From assembly GCA_905221605.1 (NCBI GenBank), contig CAJNDS010002706.1:78501-142500 (forward strand): 64,000 nt of DNA, given 5' to 3'. The DNA comes from Symbiodinium natans. Lineage: Eukaryota > Sar > Dinophyceae > Suessiales > Symbiodiniaceae. This document shows, piece after piece, positions 12,870 to 25,569 of the stretch. A program made the position numbers and the translations under genes. The stretch's first letter is position 1; each line of letters begins with the position of its first letter. A model generated the notes under the pieces. It had not been told where the DNA came from, made no database searches, and was given only the letters and a program-made list of their open reading frames with translations.

Positions 12870-13170
12870 CATCACCTTCGAACGACATATGATCTGCAGC
12901 ACTGCAGGCATTGAAGGTTGGAAGGGAAACTGTCTGTATGCAACCAAAAATTTGCCTGACACGCTCGTGGCCAGCCTTCGCCACAGCTTCTTCCCGCTGC
13001 CGAAGACTGTCTCTGTTGCTGCACTCCTCTCGTTCCATCTGCTCCTCGCGTGGCTCCCCCCCCGCTCAATCCGGTCTTTTTCCTCACTTGGCGTTAAGCT
13101 CCTGCTCCATATCGTACTTGGCGAAACGATCCTTTCACAGCGGCCCCCAGCTCGTAGTACAAGCGAAACT
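12870..13170 (-). CDS. Exon candidates of a charged, helical protein
   Basis: Two blocks on the minus strand look coding. One, near 13103-13150, reads DRFAKYDMEQELNAK, starts after AAAG|G and ends before a GT donor. The next, about 12940-13055, reads PREEQMEREECSNRDSLRQR and continues with EEAVAKAGHERVRQIF. Both are strongly charged and likely alpha-helical. FAKYDMEQ faintly recalls the start of an EF-hand loop, but no full loop is visible. I cannot identify the family or the gene's ends. The 1.3 kb to the left, up to 14.5 kb on the right, holds no firm gene. Confidence 0.3.
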
Positions 13171-14533
13171 GTGGCAGCATGCTACGATTCCTTGAGAAGT
13201 GCCAGAACAACAGAGTGAGCTTAGCCTCAAGGCTCTCGCAGGTGAGCTTGTGCACCGGCCTGCATCATTGGGATGTGTCAACCAAATTGGCCGAATCTGG
13301 CTGAACAAGGGTCTATGCACATTTTTACATGTTTGGGGCGCCAGCCAGGCTCGCTTCTGGCAAACCGTGTCGCAAAACAACACAGCCTTGCACCTGCACA
13401 GGGCGTGTCAACTAACTGGCACGCACAGTTGAAAGAAACAAAAATGATCAACAAAACGAGAACCTTTGGCATGCCAAAAAGGCCGCCGGGTTGCCGCACC
13501 TGCAAACTTCGCAGGTGCTTCGCTACTCGCCTGGCCTCTCAAATCGCATCCACTGGGCATGCTTGTGCACCTAGCTAACACTGGGCTAGGCACGAGCCAC
13601 AACCAGCTGGGACTTGTTCTGGTGCCTATTGCTTGCAACAAGCCATATCCTAACACGACAACAAGCGTCTTGGGAGCTTGCTGCTGTCATGGCCGGCCCT
13701 CTTTTGCAGAATCGCTGCAGGACGCGATCATCCTTGTCTCAAGCACTGGCATGGTTCAACAGAGGTGGGCTTGTCAAGGATTCTCCTCCTCGGATGGCAC
13801 ACCCCCAACTCCAAAACCTTTTGCTCTGCTGCCGAGACCTGTCAAGATCAGTTGCTGGAATTGAATTGTTGAGTCCTGTGCCCCTTTCAAGCTGGCCGGG
13901 CAAACGGTTCGTGGTTGATCGCAAGTTGACTTGTGCCCCGTCCGGAAACGCTATGACTTCCTTGGCTGAAACGTGTGAAGCGCGCTCGGGGCCCAACTGC
14001 GTCTGAGGCTTAGACTTTGGACGTGGGCCCACATTGCATGCCCACACTACGCATGATGCTGTTGCTTTAGTGCCAATGGCCGACGTTGAGACTTGTTGAA
14101 CTCATCCGTATTGTGATGTATTGTGATCTATGGTGTGTCAGGGGCTGACGGGTGCAGCAACACGTTGAGCCGGCAACGTCGAGAATCGATAGGAGCTGCT
14201 GGTGTAAGTCGCAATCGTTCACACGGGCTTGCTTCGACCCTGGAACCGTCTCGGCTCCCTCTTATACGTGAAGATGACTCGCCTGAAAGCTTGGGACCGG
14301 GTTCATTCAGGACGAAATAGTCAATTGCATCCCGGATTTCAGTGCTGCATTAAACATTTTCCGCTTAACCCCGAGCGTTTAACTCGAGCTTGGACCCATT
14401 TGTCAAAGTCTTGGCGGCTCCTACCCTTGGCCTTAGCCATCTTAGACTCTGCCGCAACAGATTCCCCACTGCCGTTTTGACAACTTGGAAACGCAGTCGA
14501 AACGTCCTCCACGATGCAAATGATTCGTGGCAC

Positions 14534-14950
14534 TCATGTCTGTATCACGCTTGCCTTCATCGGCTGGCTCATCACGGCTTCCAGGAACTCATCCGAGATG
14601 TTCGGAGCTGGTCGCAAATATTGCCGCCACACGGCTGGGAGTGGCAACTTGCTGGGTGCGAACACCCTCAATACAGAAGCAAGCCACCGACGCTCTTGTC
14701 GAAAATACAAGTTGACTCTCAGATCCAATTGGTTATGCATGTGCTGTTGACACCGACTGCTTGCAGCATGTACATTATGAGCAGGAAACAATGGTGAAGC
14801 AGGTTGCCAAGGCGACTTCAAATGTAAGAAGGAAGACAAAGCATGCATGGTGGCCACGGGCTCGGCCAACAATGATTCTAAACTCACTACCGCCAAGCTG
14901 TCTCGGCGTGGAAGCATAACAATCAGTCTCCCCAGCGCTTTGGAAAAAAG
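14534..14950 (-). CDS. Sulfotransferase-like C-terminal exons
   Basis: One minus-strand frame, about 14815-14950, reads LGRLIVMLPRRDSLAVVSLE, continuing SLLAEPVATMHALSSFLHL. This fits the family pattern near the C-terminus of PAPS-dependent sulfotransferases (a hydrophobic strand, then E-x-L-x-x-x-P, then a helix ending F-L-x-L). A later block, 14534-14715, with LPAVWRQYLRPAPNISDEF, could be the final exon and ends at a stop, but its splice join is unresolved. The PAPS-binding exons expected upstream lie on the same strand about 8 kb away at 23.1-23.8 kb. Substrate cannot be inferred. These could be the 3' end of that gene or of a second, partly missing one. Confidence 0.45.
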   Translation of the reverse strand, partial: LFSKALGRLIVMLPRRDSLAVVSLESLLAEPVATMHALSSFLHLKSPWQPASPLFPAHNVHAASSRCQQHMHNQLDLRVNLYFRQERRWLASVLRVFAPSKLPLPAVWRQYLRPAPNISDEFLEAVMSQPMKASVIQT

Positions 14951-15882
14951 AGGTGATGCCACACTCAACCGTGTGCACATCTCCCAACTTTTCACAAGTA
15001 TACAAACGCGAAGCCATTCAAATAAAGGTGCGCGCAACATGTGTTCACCAGCTGGGCCACGGGCCCAATGTGGCAAGCGATGGCACAATCCCCATCGCTC
15101 GTGATCATCCCCGCAAGGAACTTGGCAAGTTTGAGACACCAGCCATGACCTGGCTCGGCTCGAGGGAAGTATCACTGTAGCCACCCCAAGGCACCGACTG
15201 CATCTAAGTCGTTTGATTTTTGTGGTTGCCGTTCAGCAAACAGGAACGAGACTGGTTTGGGATGGGCCACGTTGGTGCTTGGGGGGTTGCGAGTTGCGAT
15301 GACTTAGGTTTCTGTGGGTGCGCCATGCGGCATCGTCATCGTCGTGCGCATGAGGGGCAACGGCCGAAGGTGCTTGCGCGACGCGAAGCATTCCTTGCGG
15401 CGGTCCACGATGCCCACCGTCCGGTCATGCCTGGTCCCTTACGGGAAGGCGTAACCAACTTGTTCGAACTTGGTATTCTTTTTTTTCTCGGACTTTTACG
15501 CCTGCGTATCCGTTCGGTCGGCTAAGCTGTTCTTAAACTACCCGGGCTGCAGCCGCAGTGGCAGCCGGCTTGGGTCGGGCGGCCCAGGCTCCAGGAGGCG
15601 GTCGAGCGGTGGGGCAGGCTCGTCGGCCGCGGTGGAAGTGGACGACCCAGGGCCGTGGTGCCCACAGCCTGTTGAACGGCGACCGAGATGATGCTCCACC
15701 AACGTCTTGCCCAGCCGGATGCGGCCGCTCGGCGCACTGTTGGCGGCGCGCGGCATGCGCGGATGCGGACCATGTCGGTACTCTTCGCATTCTTGCGTGA
15801 ATCGGATCCGTCAGGATCCTGTTGATGATTTGTAAGGTCAAGAATCAACTTAGGGGGGTTTCGTGAACAAGAATCAAATCAA

Positions 15883-15926
15883 GCATCAACAAAAGGGTTT
15901 CGGAGCATCAACAAAAGGGTTTCGGA
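15883..15926. repeat. Perfect 22-bp tandem duplication
   Basis: The 22-bp word beginning GCATCAACAAAAGGG occurs twice in direct succession. Related words (CATCCTGTCTCATC-like) recur near 15953 and 16105, just before the CpG-rich part resumes. Confidence 0.85.
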
Positions 15927-16844
15927 GCACTCAGCGCTGACTTGCATTGCCAGCATCCTGTCTCATGTTGCGTCGCGGCTCGGTGCATCAAAAAGGAGCA
16001 AGCAAATGTATCAACAGGCGGGTCTGGCCTTTGACAAAGTGCACAGGATAGCACACTCAGAAAAATCACCCTCCTGGGGATATGCATCGAATCAACGGCA
16101 CACATCCTGTCTCATCAACCGCACAGATCCTGTCTTATCAATTTTTCCGGCTATGCAGAAGTCGTGCGGCTTATCGTGATGAACCGGATTAGGTCGGCAG
16201 GCCCCGGCCTAACGCAGCGGGAGGCGGTTCGGGCCAGCTGGCTCGGCGAGCGCCAACACATGGTCCTCGCACCCGCATGCCCACCGCCTCCGCGCCCAGA
16301 GCTCGATCGGGTTGGTGGCGCGCGGAAGACGAGCTGTCACCGACCTCCGCAGCCAGGACCAAATGGCGTTGGCTTCCGCCGCCCTGCAATTCCAGGCACG
16401 TTGCGCGCTTGCAGCTTTCGGCCATGCATGGCCGTGCGCAAGGCGATGCCAGGAGTGTGATCTGTTCGTGGGTGTGGGGTGCTCGCCCCGCCGATGGGGC
16501 TGACCGGCGTGGCATCGCAACACAAGGCGATGCGCCAAACACCACAAGGTCGAGGCGTCGGTGGTTTGACGTCGGGGCTCCAGGCAGCGAAGCGCGCGTT
16601 TGACCAAACGGGGTATTGGGCAGAGTCATCACATGCGGTGCAAGATGCCAGTATTGTTTCAGTAAGGCGACCAGGTTTGTAAATGAATGCGCTCGCTAAT
16701 GCTGACCACCCTTTGGTTCCAATCGTGAAGAATTTCATGCCACGGACGATTCCAATCCATGTCCGGCGGCCCAACCAGTGTTTTTTTTTTGTAGTAGTCG
16801 ACGCCACTCCACATCAACTTTCTCCAAATGGAGCTGGTAAATTT

Positions 16845-17390
16845 TATGAACGGCTTTCAAGTACAAGAAATCCCCCTAATAATAAAACTACTATATTTTA
16901 ACTAGTGATCATATAATATTATAAGCACATGCCCGTATAATTATAATGAAAGGGGCAAATTTACTATTTTATTGCGTTCACGCGACAAGAATATTTAATG
17001 AACGCACTCATTCTAATGGTTTTCGTTAATAAAATTCCTGTGTTTCGCTTGTTTAATTCACGCATTACATTTCATTGCATTTGTAATTAAACCGCAAAAA
17101 GACCCCATTATTAGTATATTATAGTTGCCCGGGGGTATTAATATTAATAGTATTACAAGGGAGTACGTGAATAGAATTAAAATCGTGCATCTAATTCACA
17201 TGTTTCGTGCATTTACGCGCAATTCCAAGAAATATAAAATATGATGTTTGCGCGTACACGGTATTATTAATATTAAAACGCATGAAATCCTATAATAAAG
17301 AGAGTCCTTTTGTATCCAGTTCTTTCCTTGGGATCTCTTGTCCGTACGCTTATTGCACTCGCTTGTTATAATAATAGTATTATACCAGCT
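16845..17390. other. AT-rich island in CpG-rich surroundings
   Basis: About 540 bp of strongly AT-rich sequence (many AATATT, TAATAATA and TTAATATT words), sharply bounded on both sides by GC-rich DNA. No long open frame and no RNA gene is seen. Similar words with ATTCACGCATT and ATTTACGCGCAA recur, suggesting decayed repeats. It could be an organelle-derived insert, a mobile-element terminus or a low-complexity spacer. Confidence 0.6.
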
Positions 17391-18013
17391 GCGAAACATG
17401 CCACCGGTGTCAGTACTGTTGTGGGGCACCGCGTTGCGTCTATGTGCCCCGAACACTCCCCCCCAGAGATACGGAGCAGTTCGCCGCTGGGCATAGAGCG
17501 TTGCTGCTGGCTGGGGGGAGGGACGGGGGGCTGCTTCCTGTTTCGAAAGCTCGCCGCGCCCGGTTGCTCATGTGACTGGTCCGTCTCGGGCTTCAGTCCG
17601 CGGCGCAACAACGCCATGCCCCGTGGCGTCCCACCAGCAGTAGCTGCAGGGCTGGCCGTAAAAGAGCAACATGAAGGGGAGGAGCTCCGGCGCGACCTCG
17701 CGCAGCTTGCTGAGTTCGGCGAGTTCCGACTCGCCTCCCGCGAGGGTAGCACTGCACTGCGGCGCACTGCCGCCCACGCAAGCAACCACTTGGGCAGGCG
17801 GGCCACGTGTGGCATTGCCTGCGAGCCCCATCGCTGGAGTTGCCCATCACCGCGTTCGCCCCCTCCCTTGCTCGAACTCGCCCTTGCGGCCGAGAGCAAC
17901 GGCGATGATGCTGTGTATGCTGAGCTGCACGAGGTCCTGGCTGATGCCCCTTGGAACCCCGCCCCCCGCGACGATATGCTGCGGAAAAAGGCATGCGATG
18001 AAAAAAATAAAAT

Positions 18014-18016
<3 letters not shown>

Positions 18017-18052
<36 letters not shown>

Positions 18053-18058
18053 ACACAC
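18017..18058. repeat. (CA)n microsatellite
   Basis: An almost pure CA repeat with one interruption (CATACA), inside the CpG-rich block. Confidence 0.9.
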
Positions 18059-21000
18059 GGACGGACGGCACGTTGCCACCCTGCCTGGCGCGCCGGGCGG
18101 CCTCGGATTGCAGTCCGCTGATTGCCGCGGTGCGCGGACATCTACGCCACTCTGCGTCCAAATCCTCGAGTCCGAGGCCGGACATGGCGCGCACTGTCTC
18201 GCAGAAGCGATTGGTTGGGGTGATGATGTAACAGTGATTGCTCGTGTTGGAGGGAGAGAATGAGGCGGGCCTTTGTTTCGGTCACCTGATGAAGCCACCT
18301 TTCGTTGCAGCGCCAGAACTTGCTCTTGCGTCAGTCCTTGCCTGGCCAACGGCTTGAGACAGCTGGACTTCTCGTCCCACCATACGTAGTTCCAAAGGAG
18401 GTTCTCGTGTTGCTCCTGACACCACTCGAGTTTCAGCGCCTTGTGCCTTGCTTCCTCTGTTTGCACTAGTGTCTATCATGCCAAGCACCAGGCACGTCCG
18501 GAGTGGCATGGTCAGCTGATCCGGATTGTTGGAGAAAAAAAAACTTCGTGTCCGGGGGGCTTCCAGGAGCTGTGGCACCAGTGTGCCCTGACTGGTTTGC
18601 ATACGTAGGACACACGCGCGCTCTCTTTCCCCGCCGGGCCGTGATAGTCGCTCGCCTCTCATATCCGGCACCATCTCCTTTCTGGACTCCTCGGCCTCGA
18701 AGAACGTGGGCTGGCTTGCTGACCTACGTTTGCGGTGTTTGCGTACCCTTCCAGGCGATGTGTCCTTGCTTGGGGACAAGTGTCGCGTGCGCACTTGCTT
18801 CGTATTTCTTTGCATCATGGTGGCAAGACGGACATTCCTCCTTTATCTTACGCTTGGCTTGTTGCTTAGCCGCCTGGTTGTGAGCCCAGACATCTGCTAG
18901 AGGGCATGTGTCGGGAGCAAAGCGCACAGCGATGTCAGCCCGCTTCCTCCGCCTTTTGGCCCGGCGTCCCCGCCGCACTCAGACCGGCGGCGCAAGCGGC
19001 GTGGGTCGCGCGCTGGGCTGGGTTCTTGCCGGTGGCGCAGCGCGCGTATGCCAGCCAGACCTCCACGAAGTCCTGGCCGACGCGCGCTGGCTGGCGCCCC
19101 CGCAACCCAGCCGCTTGCCGCTGCCCCAGCACTAGGCAGCCCCGGGGCGAGCGCCTCTTGTAGGGTCGACCCTCTGACCGTCGTCTGCAGTTGCAAAAAG
19201 GCGCCAGGAGAAAAAAAAAAAAAATTCACTCTTTGACTTCCTGGAGGCAATTTTGGGTTTGACTCCGACTACCTGTGAACCTACATCTCTTGTACTCAGA
19301 CCGTGTGAGTGAGTTCCGGGAAGCCTACCCGGTGAGGAGGCGGATCCGGACTGGTAAGGCTTGGAAACAGTTTTTCCGCCCGGCTGCGCCTATCCAGGCA
19401 GGCTGGTCGTCATTGGCCTGGAATGGGGCGGGCGCCACCGTAGCTGCCTCCTTCCTGCGGCTCCTTCCCCCCTCGCCCGCCACCGAGCCGCCACCATCCC
19501 ACCGCACCTCCGACCAGCGGCTCAGGCCGCCTAGGCGGCGCGATATCGGCGGCGGGAGCCAGGGGAAGCAGCGGAGGCACCGCCAGGCGCAAAGGAGTTC
19601 GGGGTGCGTGCCATGTCGCCGAGATCTGCCTGTGGGTGGGGCCGGGGAGACGAGCGTAGCGTCAACCCCGAACTGAGAAACAGGCCGTTGGCAACGACGT
19701 CGACTCACCCGCCGTCAGCGACGAGCACATCGATGTTCATGTCGGCGACGCGGACATTGCGGGCGACACGCGCACCGGCCACGCGGCACGCCGCTGGTCG
19801 ACAAGCCGCTCTGGCAGAGGCTGGCGCGGAGCGGGGGCGGGCGTGCAAGCTGGCAAACAACCGCAACGGCTTCGGCACTCCAACCGCCCAATTTGCCTCG
19901 AGGGGAACACACGGGCAGCTGGCCTGCCCATTGAATATTGCCGCGAACGGCAGCAATGCTTCCGGCTTGGCACGACCCCGCAACGCATCAAGCATAACTA
20001 CACGCCCGGGGGATGTAGTCATACGCACCCACGCCGTCGATGCTCAACGCCGTCATCCGGGTGTCGGTCTCCGTCGCATGCGCAATGCTCGCACCACGGC
20101 CCCCACGCGCGTGCTCAGCGCATACCGGAAAGGAGCTCAAGTTTCGCGACAGGACTGTTGTGCCAGGCGCGCACGACGATAAGCCGGACAACGTCGCCCG
20201 TGACCAAGGCGCACACTGCCTGTGGGGCTTTTTGCGACAGTGACCACGGTCCCAGCGCACGCAGGCAGCATCCCACTCGGGCCGAGTTAGGTTGCCGGCA
20301 AGCCAATGCGACGATTCGCCGAATGGGCGAGATTTGTTTTTTCCTGTCATGCCTTTCTGCGACCGCAGGAGGGTGTCCAGGTCGGGGAGCTCCCTCGGTC
20401 TCCTTGGCCGCGGGCAGGCCGCTGTCGGCCTGCTCAGCCCGAAAATTTATTATATTTAACCAACGACTCTTGCAGCTGCCTGCCGAAGTCGAGGAACAGC
20501 AGCTGTGGTCCTGAAACAACCGTCCAGCGGTCAGTATCTACATGTGAAACAAAGAGCACAAGAAGGTGCCCAAACTCACATATCTTTATAAGGGGACACA
20601 AGACGTGTCAAGTACAAACGTTCGGTGTGCTCGTCTCGTCCATCACGAACGGAAAACAGCGCTGCTGGCAGCACCTTTCTGGACATCCGATCTTCGCAGC
20701 CGGACCGTGGTGCCGACGACGCAGCGGACGCTGAGCACTGCGCGACGCCACGCACGGGGTTTCTGCCGGCATTCAGCCGGATGTGCGCGTGCGTTAAGAG
20801 GTGGTGCGCACGACTGACGTAAAAGGCCACAACTCCGTTGGGCTGGCACGTGACATATGTATCGTTGTGGAAAGCGCGCACCCGCTCACCCGGCTGTATC
20901 TCGGCTTGGACCGCTGGGACGGTAGGAGCGATAACGTGCCAGCATATGCACGAAGTGGGCAGCTTCCGGGCTCCACCTCCCAAATACGATGACGGCCAGG

Positions 21001-23117
21001 AGCGCCAGTGAACTTGGCACCTTCTCGGCGGGCGGCCACCGCAGCCGTGAGGGGAGGCTGTCGACGGCGACCGCCCCGATGGGAAGGCCATTTGCGATTG
21101 CACGGACGGTGAGTGCGACAGTGGCACCAGCCTCCCTGCCGTCACACAATATGCCAAATCGCGGCCACCACCGGCACGTGGAGGCTGTCAAGGGGAGCAG
21201 GAGGCGAGAGACTTGTCCCAAGTGATGCATAATAATTGACGTAACAAGATCACCATACCCTGCGACAACAACATTCAATGCAAGGATAACAACAACGATG
21301 AAGTATAACAGTCGGAAGAATTGTCTGCAGTGCCTACAGTTCAGGACACATCTGCTGCTAGGCGTTCTGGATGCTGTCCGCGATATGGGGGCCGAGGGTG
21401 CGCTGCACGGCCTACGCTGCCAGCGGTCGTGAATACAGCCGCCGTCGCAAGGACATCGGCAAGCACTTCGGAAAAGGCGCCGACAGAAGCCGGCAAGGGC
21501 AATGCCTGTGACGCACCGTGCCCGTGGACGGCCTGCAACTGGCAAGGGCCACAGGACAGGTCCCAAGCTCCGCCCGCACAGGCTTGCAGCTGGAAAAACA
21601 GGGATGCTTGGGGGAGGGCGTGGGTTCGGACTCCGTCGCGTGGGCTGCGACAGCATGCGCGTGTGCCCGCGAATCGGACGTTGCGCGCCACGCCCGCATC
21701 CGCGACCTCTCCCGAACAGGCGCGTTACGTGGGCGAAAGGCGAGCATGGGCGAACGCTTGCCTCGCGCCAACGATCCGCACACTGGCTGGCGAGTAGGGG
21801 GAAGCATCTCACCCAGCCCCGTCTGACCCGGGCAGGCCTCCCCGCATCCTGAGCCTGCCATCAAGCCCGCCTCGCACAGCAGCGCGCCGGAAGGGCAGTG
21901 TTCTGTATGCTGTGGGCGCGCCCCCAAGGCAGGAGGGCCCGCAACGATGCGATGAACGAAGCGTCCGCTGCCGGAAGGTCCCACGCCTCGCACGCCGACA
22001 CAGCGTGCAAAAGGCATAACGGCCTGGGGGAGGGACGGGGGGGCGCTCCTGGCGTTCCTCGCAACGTCGCGGCCAAGTCGTCGGCAAGCCACGTCGCTCG
22101 CGCCGTCTCGGTCGGCGGCCGCCGTGTGGAGAAGGGGTATGACGTACGAACAACCCCGGGTCGCGGTCATCTGACACGGCGCTCGGCGACGCCTCGACTG
22201 GCCGGTGCGACCTCGCCCGGTCCGTTTGGCAACCCAGGGCTGCCACAGGGCGAAACGCATGGCGCGGTGTCCTCGCGACCGCCCGGGCCTGGAAGACTGC
22301 GCGGGGGCCAAGTGCATTTGCGCCAAAACATGCAAAAAAAACAGAAACACACATGCCCCTGGCGCGACGTTGTTGCGTGTATCAGAATGCCGAGTACATC
22401 TCCCCACAAGGGTAGCTTGGCACCTCGTGCACCCTCCCTCTCCCGAAGACGAGGTGCTCGGTTGGAAGTGTTGCCTTGCTGCTGCTCTTCCACTCGCCCG
22501 GTCCGGTGCCCGGTCCGCGTGACCGGCAAAGATCCACCGGCGTTTCGCCTTGTTCCGGGCAGGTCAATGGTGCGATGAGGCCGCCGATGCGAGCCGACGT
22601 GTGGGCACCGCGCTGCTAGCTGTCCGCCGCTGCCGGCACTCTCACGGCTGCAGAGCGCCCGGTACGGGCAACAGGCTTGCTGAACTTCGCGACCGGGCAT
22701 ACTGCCCCGGAACGCGTCAACGGCAGCTTTGAAGCATGCTGGGCAGCGCGTTGGGTCGCAGCGTGCGGTTCCTGGCACGCCAAGCTTCGCGCAGCTTTAC
22801 CGAGACGAGTCGAGGGAACGTGTCGCCAGTAGCACTGCCACATAGTCCCTCGCCAAGTGAGGCGCGACAAGCCAAAAACGAGGAGATTGGCGAAAAAGTT
22901 CGAGCGCTTCCCGCGAGGGTACTTCTACCGGTGCTTGCTGGAGCCCGATACGTGGGCGATTCTCCGAGTGGAGGCCTTTTGACGGCCTGCCCTGCCACGA
23001 ACCACGCGAGCCGTTTGCGAAGCTGCGAAGAGTTTCCATGCACAACAGCGCAACACCGCGCAACATCACATCTGCCGGAACCCATCGGACATGCTGAAGG
23101 CAGTTGCCAAGTGGCAC

Positions 23118-23931
23118 TGGGTCCCGCAACATCACCAGAAATCGAGCTTGTCGAACTTGAAGCATAGCCCACGTCTTGTCCGCATCCAACAGCGCTGTCG
23201 GATCGGACATCAAACGTTTGCGGAAGGTCCTCCACAAGGCACTTCATGGGGCTTCCGAGACACCCGAGCCCTGTTTTGCAAGAGCATTGCCATGGGCTAA
23301 TTACCGTTAGGTCCTTTGCCCTCGCGCCATCAACGAGCCAAACTTGAGTACAGAAGATCTTGCTCCAAACTTTATCAGCTTGCCCAAGGCCTTCACGCCA
23401 GAGGCTTCAACGCAAGCGCTCAACTCTCAACACCAACGTTCCGGGAACGAAAGGAGCACCTGCATCTCAGTCCGCTTCCACGGCCTCCCACGCCTGAGCG
23501 CTTTGCAAAGCTCCTTTAGAGAGCCATCCAGCGTGCCAAATTCAAGCGAGTCTCTTGTCGCGCCGAACAACAGACACCTCGATACGAGAGTTTGGGGCTT
23601 CCAAAAAAGGAAGCAATTCAAGAAGACATCTCTGAGGCCAAAGGCGTTCGGATAAGCTTCTAATGCCCTGGCCGCCGTGGCTCATGCTGAGTCATGCTGA
23701 GTCATGCTGAGTCATGCTGAGTCACGGTCACGATACCCCTGACCTGACCATGCTGGTTGTTCCAGAGCCAGGGAAACCCAGGATGATGAAGCTCAGGGGC
23801 CAATTCGCGAATGGGGACGCCTTGGAAGCAGTAAAGTGGCGCGAAGGCTTTGAAAACTGGAAGAATCTGGAAGAGCCGGGCCCGGCACTTTCCCCTGACA
23901 ACAAACCTTGGCATCCAACGCAGCCGATCAA
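23118..23931 (-). CDS. Sulfotransferase-like N-terminal exons
   Basis: Three minus-strand exons carry the diagnostic parts of a PAPS-dependent sulfotransferase. The first (about 23749-23850, start uncertain) ends LSFIILGFPGSGTTSM at a GT donor; G-F-P-x-S-G-T-T-S matches the 5'-phosphosulfate-binding loop. The second (23548-23631, 28 codons, AG acceptor, GC donor) reads RCLLELLPFLEAPNSRIEVS and so on, in phase with the first. A later exon, about 23118-23237, contains RQARFLVMLRDP, the strand that leads into the 3'-phosphate-binding Arg, and ends at a GT donor. Another possible exon lies at about 23300-23370 (KALGKLIKFGARSSVLKFG). Such enzymes move sulfate from PAPS to carbohydrates or other acceptors, typically in the Golgi. 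No N-terminal membrane anchor was found. Confidence 0.55.
23682..23724. repeat. 10-bp tandem repeat (TCATGCTGAG)n
   Basis: Four copies of TCATGCTGAG in direct succession, 25 bp downstream (transcript sense) of the donor at 23748 in the sulfotransferase-like gene, so it lies in an intron. Confidence 0.9.
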
Positions 23932-23949
23932 AGAGCGGATGGCATGACC

Positions 23950-25550
23950 ATGAAATCATGAAATACCGATGAATGCCGACCTCAAAGGTGAAGACGCCAT
24001 TGAAACACACCACTGGAGCCTCCCCTTGCCTCGGCGCTCAGGTACCAAGGCACAGCGAAGTGCAACGCACGTCTTGCAGAGATATGGCAGGTCCACACAA
24101 GCACCAACACGTTCCACATCTTATTGTGCCACATTTGTTCGGTCTTCAAAGTAAAGTCGTAGAGTCTGAGGCTCATGGCCAGGTCCCTTCCCTAGGCCCT
24201 AGATCCCAGAGCGCATGACAATTTCTCATGTGAAAAGCCTGTCTTGCATGCGCGCGTGTTGCCAGAGCTTTCGCTCAGGAATACCTGCATGCTGCTCGCT
24301 CAGGCCCGACCATGTTTGAACTGAAGCTTCAGACTCAGCCCAACATACCTGGTTGTTATTCTTCAGAAAACAATTTCCAGCTGTTCAGAAGCAATATGTG
24401 ATCACCTTTGCCCTTCCTCCGCCATCCACCGCCCAAATACAACGAAAACCAGCCGCCCGTGACAGGTGTTCACAGCTGCACGGCTGCACGCTTCCCTCGC
24501 AAATTTGATTTAGTGTTCCTTGACATGTGCTACTGACTAGCGAAGCATGCGGCCTTGATGCCCCCCCATCAAGTGACCTGGTGTGCAATCGAAACACAGG
24601 TACATCTTGCAGCAGTAAGCTGCAATTTCCAAGCCACCACCCATCTGCCAGCATCCCTTCGTCAAGGCGATGGCCATGGAAAGCTTTCAACATGTCACTT
24701 GCTATTCATGGTCCCAATGGGCTCCGGCTCTGACAGAATGGCCACGGGACATGCGCAAATCACTTTGAACAGGTCATTCAGGTCAGAGCACTCACGCCAG
24801 TGCAGTGAAACTTTGAGGAGTGTCCGTATGCTTGAAACCCAAGCTCATGTCGACACGACTTCGATACTGCGGTGCTCGATGAATCGCGCGGCACTTATAT
24901 AACCTCGGACGATTCCCTGAGTCAAACCATGTTTGATTCAGATCCGTCTGCAGGGGTCATTAGGTTATCACTCACACTCACACACACACACCCACCATTC
25001 GTCTTTGGACTCACACAACGAGCACATCAGACGACCTGCGTTTTGCAGGACGGTCACTTTGTACAAGGCGCCAGGCTGAGATGTGGTTGTACAATAACCT
25101 GAAGATGGCAAGTAGAGTGCAAAGCTATCCTATGCTATCCTGCAACAGTACACCGGCTTGAAGGATCACGTCTTTGACTGTTGGGATTTGTCCCCGTGTT
25201 CAATGCTGCTGCAAGTCGTGGCAGGTAAGAACTGCAAGTCTCTCAGGCCTATCACTTGCTTGCTCTTGTTTGCTCTCAGCCCGGTCCATGACCGCTGCGA
25301 ATGAATTCATTAGCTAAGAACAGATCCCGCATACACATTGTCCCATGAGGGCTGCAGTGCCTTTCTGTGAAGCGCTCTGCAACACATGAGATCTGCAATC
25401 TGCAACACACATCTCTTTGGATGTTCTCAAAAAGCAACTTGTGCATCCAGTCAGCTAGTCGGTTTCGAAGTAGCCTGCCCGGCAAAAATGGACAACAACA
25501 GAACTGAGCCATGAGCAAGCCGAGAAAACAAAAGAAAAAAAGAAAACAGC
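23950..25550. other. No firmly supported gene
   Basis: A minus-strand frame near 24385-24450 (FRCIWAVDGGGRAKVITYCF, then stop) could be a terminal exon, but no partner exon was found. A short CA repeat lies at 24971-24993. The rest shows only short frames. Confidence 0.4.
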
Positions 25551-25569
25551 GCAAAAGCAGCAGAAAAAC

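Larger units (their letters stand above)
15530..22780. other. CpG-rich block without a recognisable gene
   Basis: Composition changes near 15.53 kb to CpG-rich, GC-rich sequence and returns near 22.8 kb, apart from an AT-rich island at 16.85-17.39 kb. Many overlapping open frames exist on both strands (up to 366 codons) but none matches a family I know; the longest runs through a (CA)n repeat. Similar plus-strand words recur: the peptide LHEVLADA is encoded both near 17.93 kb and near 19.07 kb, hinting at diverged repeats. The block lies between the two sulfotransferase-like exon groups, so it may be a large intron, an insertion or a diverged mobile element. Confidence 0.5.

Noticed and set aside
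17366-18466. 366-codon minus-strand open frame
   Set aside because: It runs straight through a (CA)n repeat and low-complexity sequence and has no recognisable domain.
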